A stretch of 7,166 nt of DNA from Candidatus Parcubacteria bacterium (lineage in GTDB: Bacteria; Patescibacteriota; Minisyncoccia; Phycocordibacterales; Phycocordibacteraceae): positions 1-7,166 of the forward strand of contig JAKEFE010000009.1 in assembly GCA_022616215.1 (NCBI GenBank), read 5' to 3'. Positions 6,450 through 7,166 of the stretch are shown here, one piece after another. The notes under the pieces were generated by a model. That model was not told the origin of the DNA. It saw only the letters and a list, made by a program, of their open reading frames with translations, and did not search any database. How positions within the stretch are numbered: position 1 is the first letter of the stretch; each line of letters opens with the position of its first letter. Both the position numbers and the translations under genes were made by a program.

Positions 6450-6498
6450 TAAAAGCTCGCTGTGCGAGTCTCCAAAATCACTTCACCGCTCACTCAGG

Positions 6499-6504
6499 TA
6501 GAAT
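6499..6504 (+). promoter_or_regulatory. candidate -10 box of trmD
   Basis: TAGAAT lies six bases before the trmD ATG, the same spacing as TATAAT before smc, so a start site on or next to the ATG is possible. No convincing -35 is present; the expected -35 location falls inside the right arm of the inverted repeat (6470-6487). The overlapping AGGT at 6496-6499 is an alternative reading as a weak ribosome binding site about 12 bases from the ATG. Confidence 0.33.
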
Positions 6505-6510
6505 ATCCGC

Positions 6511-7166
6511 ATGATTCGATTTCACCTCGTTACTCTTTTCCCAGAAGCGTGCGAGCCCTATTTGAACGCGTCTATTCTTGGCCGCGCGCGAAAGAGCAAG
6601 AAGATAAAGATTTCGTACCAAAATCCACGAGATTTCGTAGATAACACATGGGGGAAAGTAGATGAACGTCCCTATGGCGGCGGCCCCGGCATGGTGATGC
6701 AGGCATTGCCCGTCGTACGGGCAGTGCAGAAGGCCGTAGGCAGAAAGCAAAAGGCGGGCAACAAGACAGCGATACTGTGGTTTTCTCCGGGCGCGAGAGC
6801 ATTCACGAATAAAGAGGCAGACACACTCGCAAAGTTTTCTGACGTGGTGCTGGTGTGTGGGCGCTATGAAGGAATAGACGAGCGTGCGGCACACATGCTG
6901 AAGACCCTCGGGACACTCAAAAAATATTCAGTGGGGGAGGCGGTGCTTACGGGCGGAGAACTTCCCGCGATGGTTGTCGTTGACGCCGTTACTCGCCGAC
7001 TGCCGGGCGTGCTCGGCAAAGACGAATCGGTTGAAGAGCGGCGCGTAGCGGGCAGGGAAGTCTACACGCGTCCGGAAGTCATTGTCTTTGGCAAGAAGAA
7101 ATACGCAGTCCCCAACGTGCTCCTCTCCGGACATCACGCACACATAGATACGTGGAAGAAGAGCAG
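6511..7166 (+). CDS. trmD: tRNA (guanine37-N1)-methyltransferase, C-terminus cut by window edge
   Basis: TrmD methylates N1 of G37 next to the anticodon using S-adenosylmethionine, preventing +1 frameshifting; it works as a SPOUT-fold dimer. The frame is open from ATG 6511 to the window edge, giving 218 codons. Motifs in order: MIRFHLVTLFPE at the start, SILGRA at 21-26, VDERPYGGGPGMVM at 50-63, the SAM-site CGRYEGIDER at 116-125, the trefoil-knot segment VGEAVLTGGELPAM at 141-154, RRLPGVLG at 162-169, YTRPEV at 185-190, and VLLSGHHAHIDTW at 203-215. E. coli TrmD is 255 residues, but SGxHxxI-W is normally near the end in short forms, so little may be missing. The linker between GVLG and YTRP is 15 residues against 19 in E. 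coli, and the catalytic Asp (E. coli Asp169) aligns with Arg177. It follows khpA after 195 bp and may have its own promoter. Confidence 0.93.
   Translation, partial: MIRFHLVTLFPEACEPYLNASILGRARKSKKIKISYQNPRDFVDNTWGKVDERPYGGGPGMVMQALPVVRAVQKAVGRKQKAGNKTAILWFSPGARAFTNKEADTLAKFSDVVLVCGRYEGIDERAAHMLKTLGTLKKYSVGEAVLTGGELPAMVVVDAVTRRLPGVLGKDESVEERRVAGREVYTRPEVIVFGKKKYAVPNVLLSGHHAHIDTWKKS

Larger units (their letters stand above)
6323..6487. repeat. hairpin-rich element closed by 18-bp inverted repeat (MITE-like or structured RNA)
   Basis: The outer arms are 6323-6340 (GGTGATGTAATTTTGGAG) and 6470-6487 (CTCCAAAATCACTTCACC), which pair at 16 of 18 positions, including nine uninterrupted pairs at the inner end. 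Between them are further hairpins: CTGGC/GCCAG (6350-6354 with 6362-6366) or, exclusively, GCGAGC/GCTCGC (6358-6363 with 6376-6381); CGCCGCGC/GCGCGGCG (6390-6397 with 6402-6409); a perfect 12-bp stem (6423-6434 with 6438-6449); and CTCGC/GCGAG (6456-6460 with 6464-6468). This could be a non-autonomous repeat of MITE or REP type, or a multi-branched RNA in the rpsP-khpA-trmD transcript. No target-site duplication is evident and copy number cannot be judged from one window. Confidence 0.55.
6316..6510. other. 195-bp intergenic region khpA-trmD
   Basis: No coding sequence is supported here. The open frame crossing it (6296-6514) overlaps the khpA end, is rich in Ala/Arg/Leu/Ser from GC-rich palindromes, and resembles nothing known. 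The region holds an 18-bp imperfect inverted repeat enclosing several hairpins, an 8-bp tandem duplication, and a candidate -10 box for trmD, each listed separately. rimM, often found between these two genes, is not present. Confidence 0.8.

Noticed and set aside
6316..6510. CRISPR array, tRNA or other known RNA gene
   Set aside because: There are no evenly spaced direct repeats and no cloverleaf with T-loop and anticodon features; the structure is nested inverted repeats only.
6296..6514. 72-codon open frame across the khpA-trmD gap
   Set aside because: It overlaps the end of khpA, is built from palindromic GC-rich repeats, and resembles no protein.

Overview
The window looks like ordinary core-genome DNA from a bacterium with a compact genome, most likely a member of the Patescibacteria/CPR, Parcubacteria-like. 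Four things point that way. Several proteins are trimmed or variant: an SMC of about 736 residues instead of about 1150-1200, an RNase R with neither N-terminal helix-turn-helix nor basic C-terminal tail, and a TrmD with a shortened interdomain linker. Gaps between neighbouring genes are very short or negative. rpsP-khpA-trmD are adjacent with no rimM between khpA and trmD. Base composition is roughly balanced to slightly GC-rich. TGA serves as a stop codon for two genes, so this is not a code-25 (Gracilibacteria/Absconditabacteria) genome. The lineage is inferred from gene character only.

Layout. (1) 44-2254, plus: a short SMC-family ATPase. (2) 2258-3514, plus, three bases later and presumably co-transcribed: a Glu/Leu/Phe/Val-family dehydrogenase, most probably glutamate dehydrogenase. 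(3) 3494-5455, minus: RNase R/VacB, convergent with the dehydrogenase and overlapping its 3' end by 21 bp. (4) 5456-5544: an 89-bp divergent promoter region. (5) 5545-5997, plus: rpsP (ribosomal protein S16) with a long acidic tail. (6) 6004-6315, plus: khpA, a small KH-domain RNA-binding protein. (7) 6316-6510: a 195-bp gap holding a hairpin-dense element of about 165 bp closed by an 18-bp imperfect inverted repeat. (8) 6511 to the window edge, plus: trmD, tRNA (guanine37-N1)-methyltransferase, cut off near its C-terminus.

How the genes fit together: rpsP, khpA, trmD and rnr all belong to ribosome assembly, RNA binding, tRNA modification and RNA turnover, and rpsP-khpA-trmD is a widely conserved translation cluster. 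The smc-gdh pair joins chromosome organisation with nitrogen metabolism and has no obvious functional link; compact packing is the simplest explanation.

No mobile-element protein, CRISPR array, tRNA, rRNA, phage gene or defence gene was found. I do not see a clearly new multigene system. The points most worth checking are the folded or MITE-like intergenic element before trmD, the hinge-less SMC, the TrmD linker lacking the usual catalytic aspartate, and the repeated placement of -10-like hexamers 6-9 bases before start codons, which suggests leaderless mRNAs.
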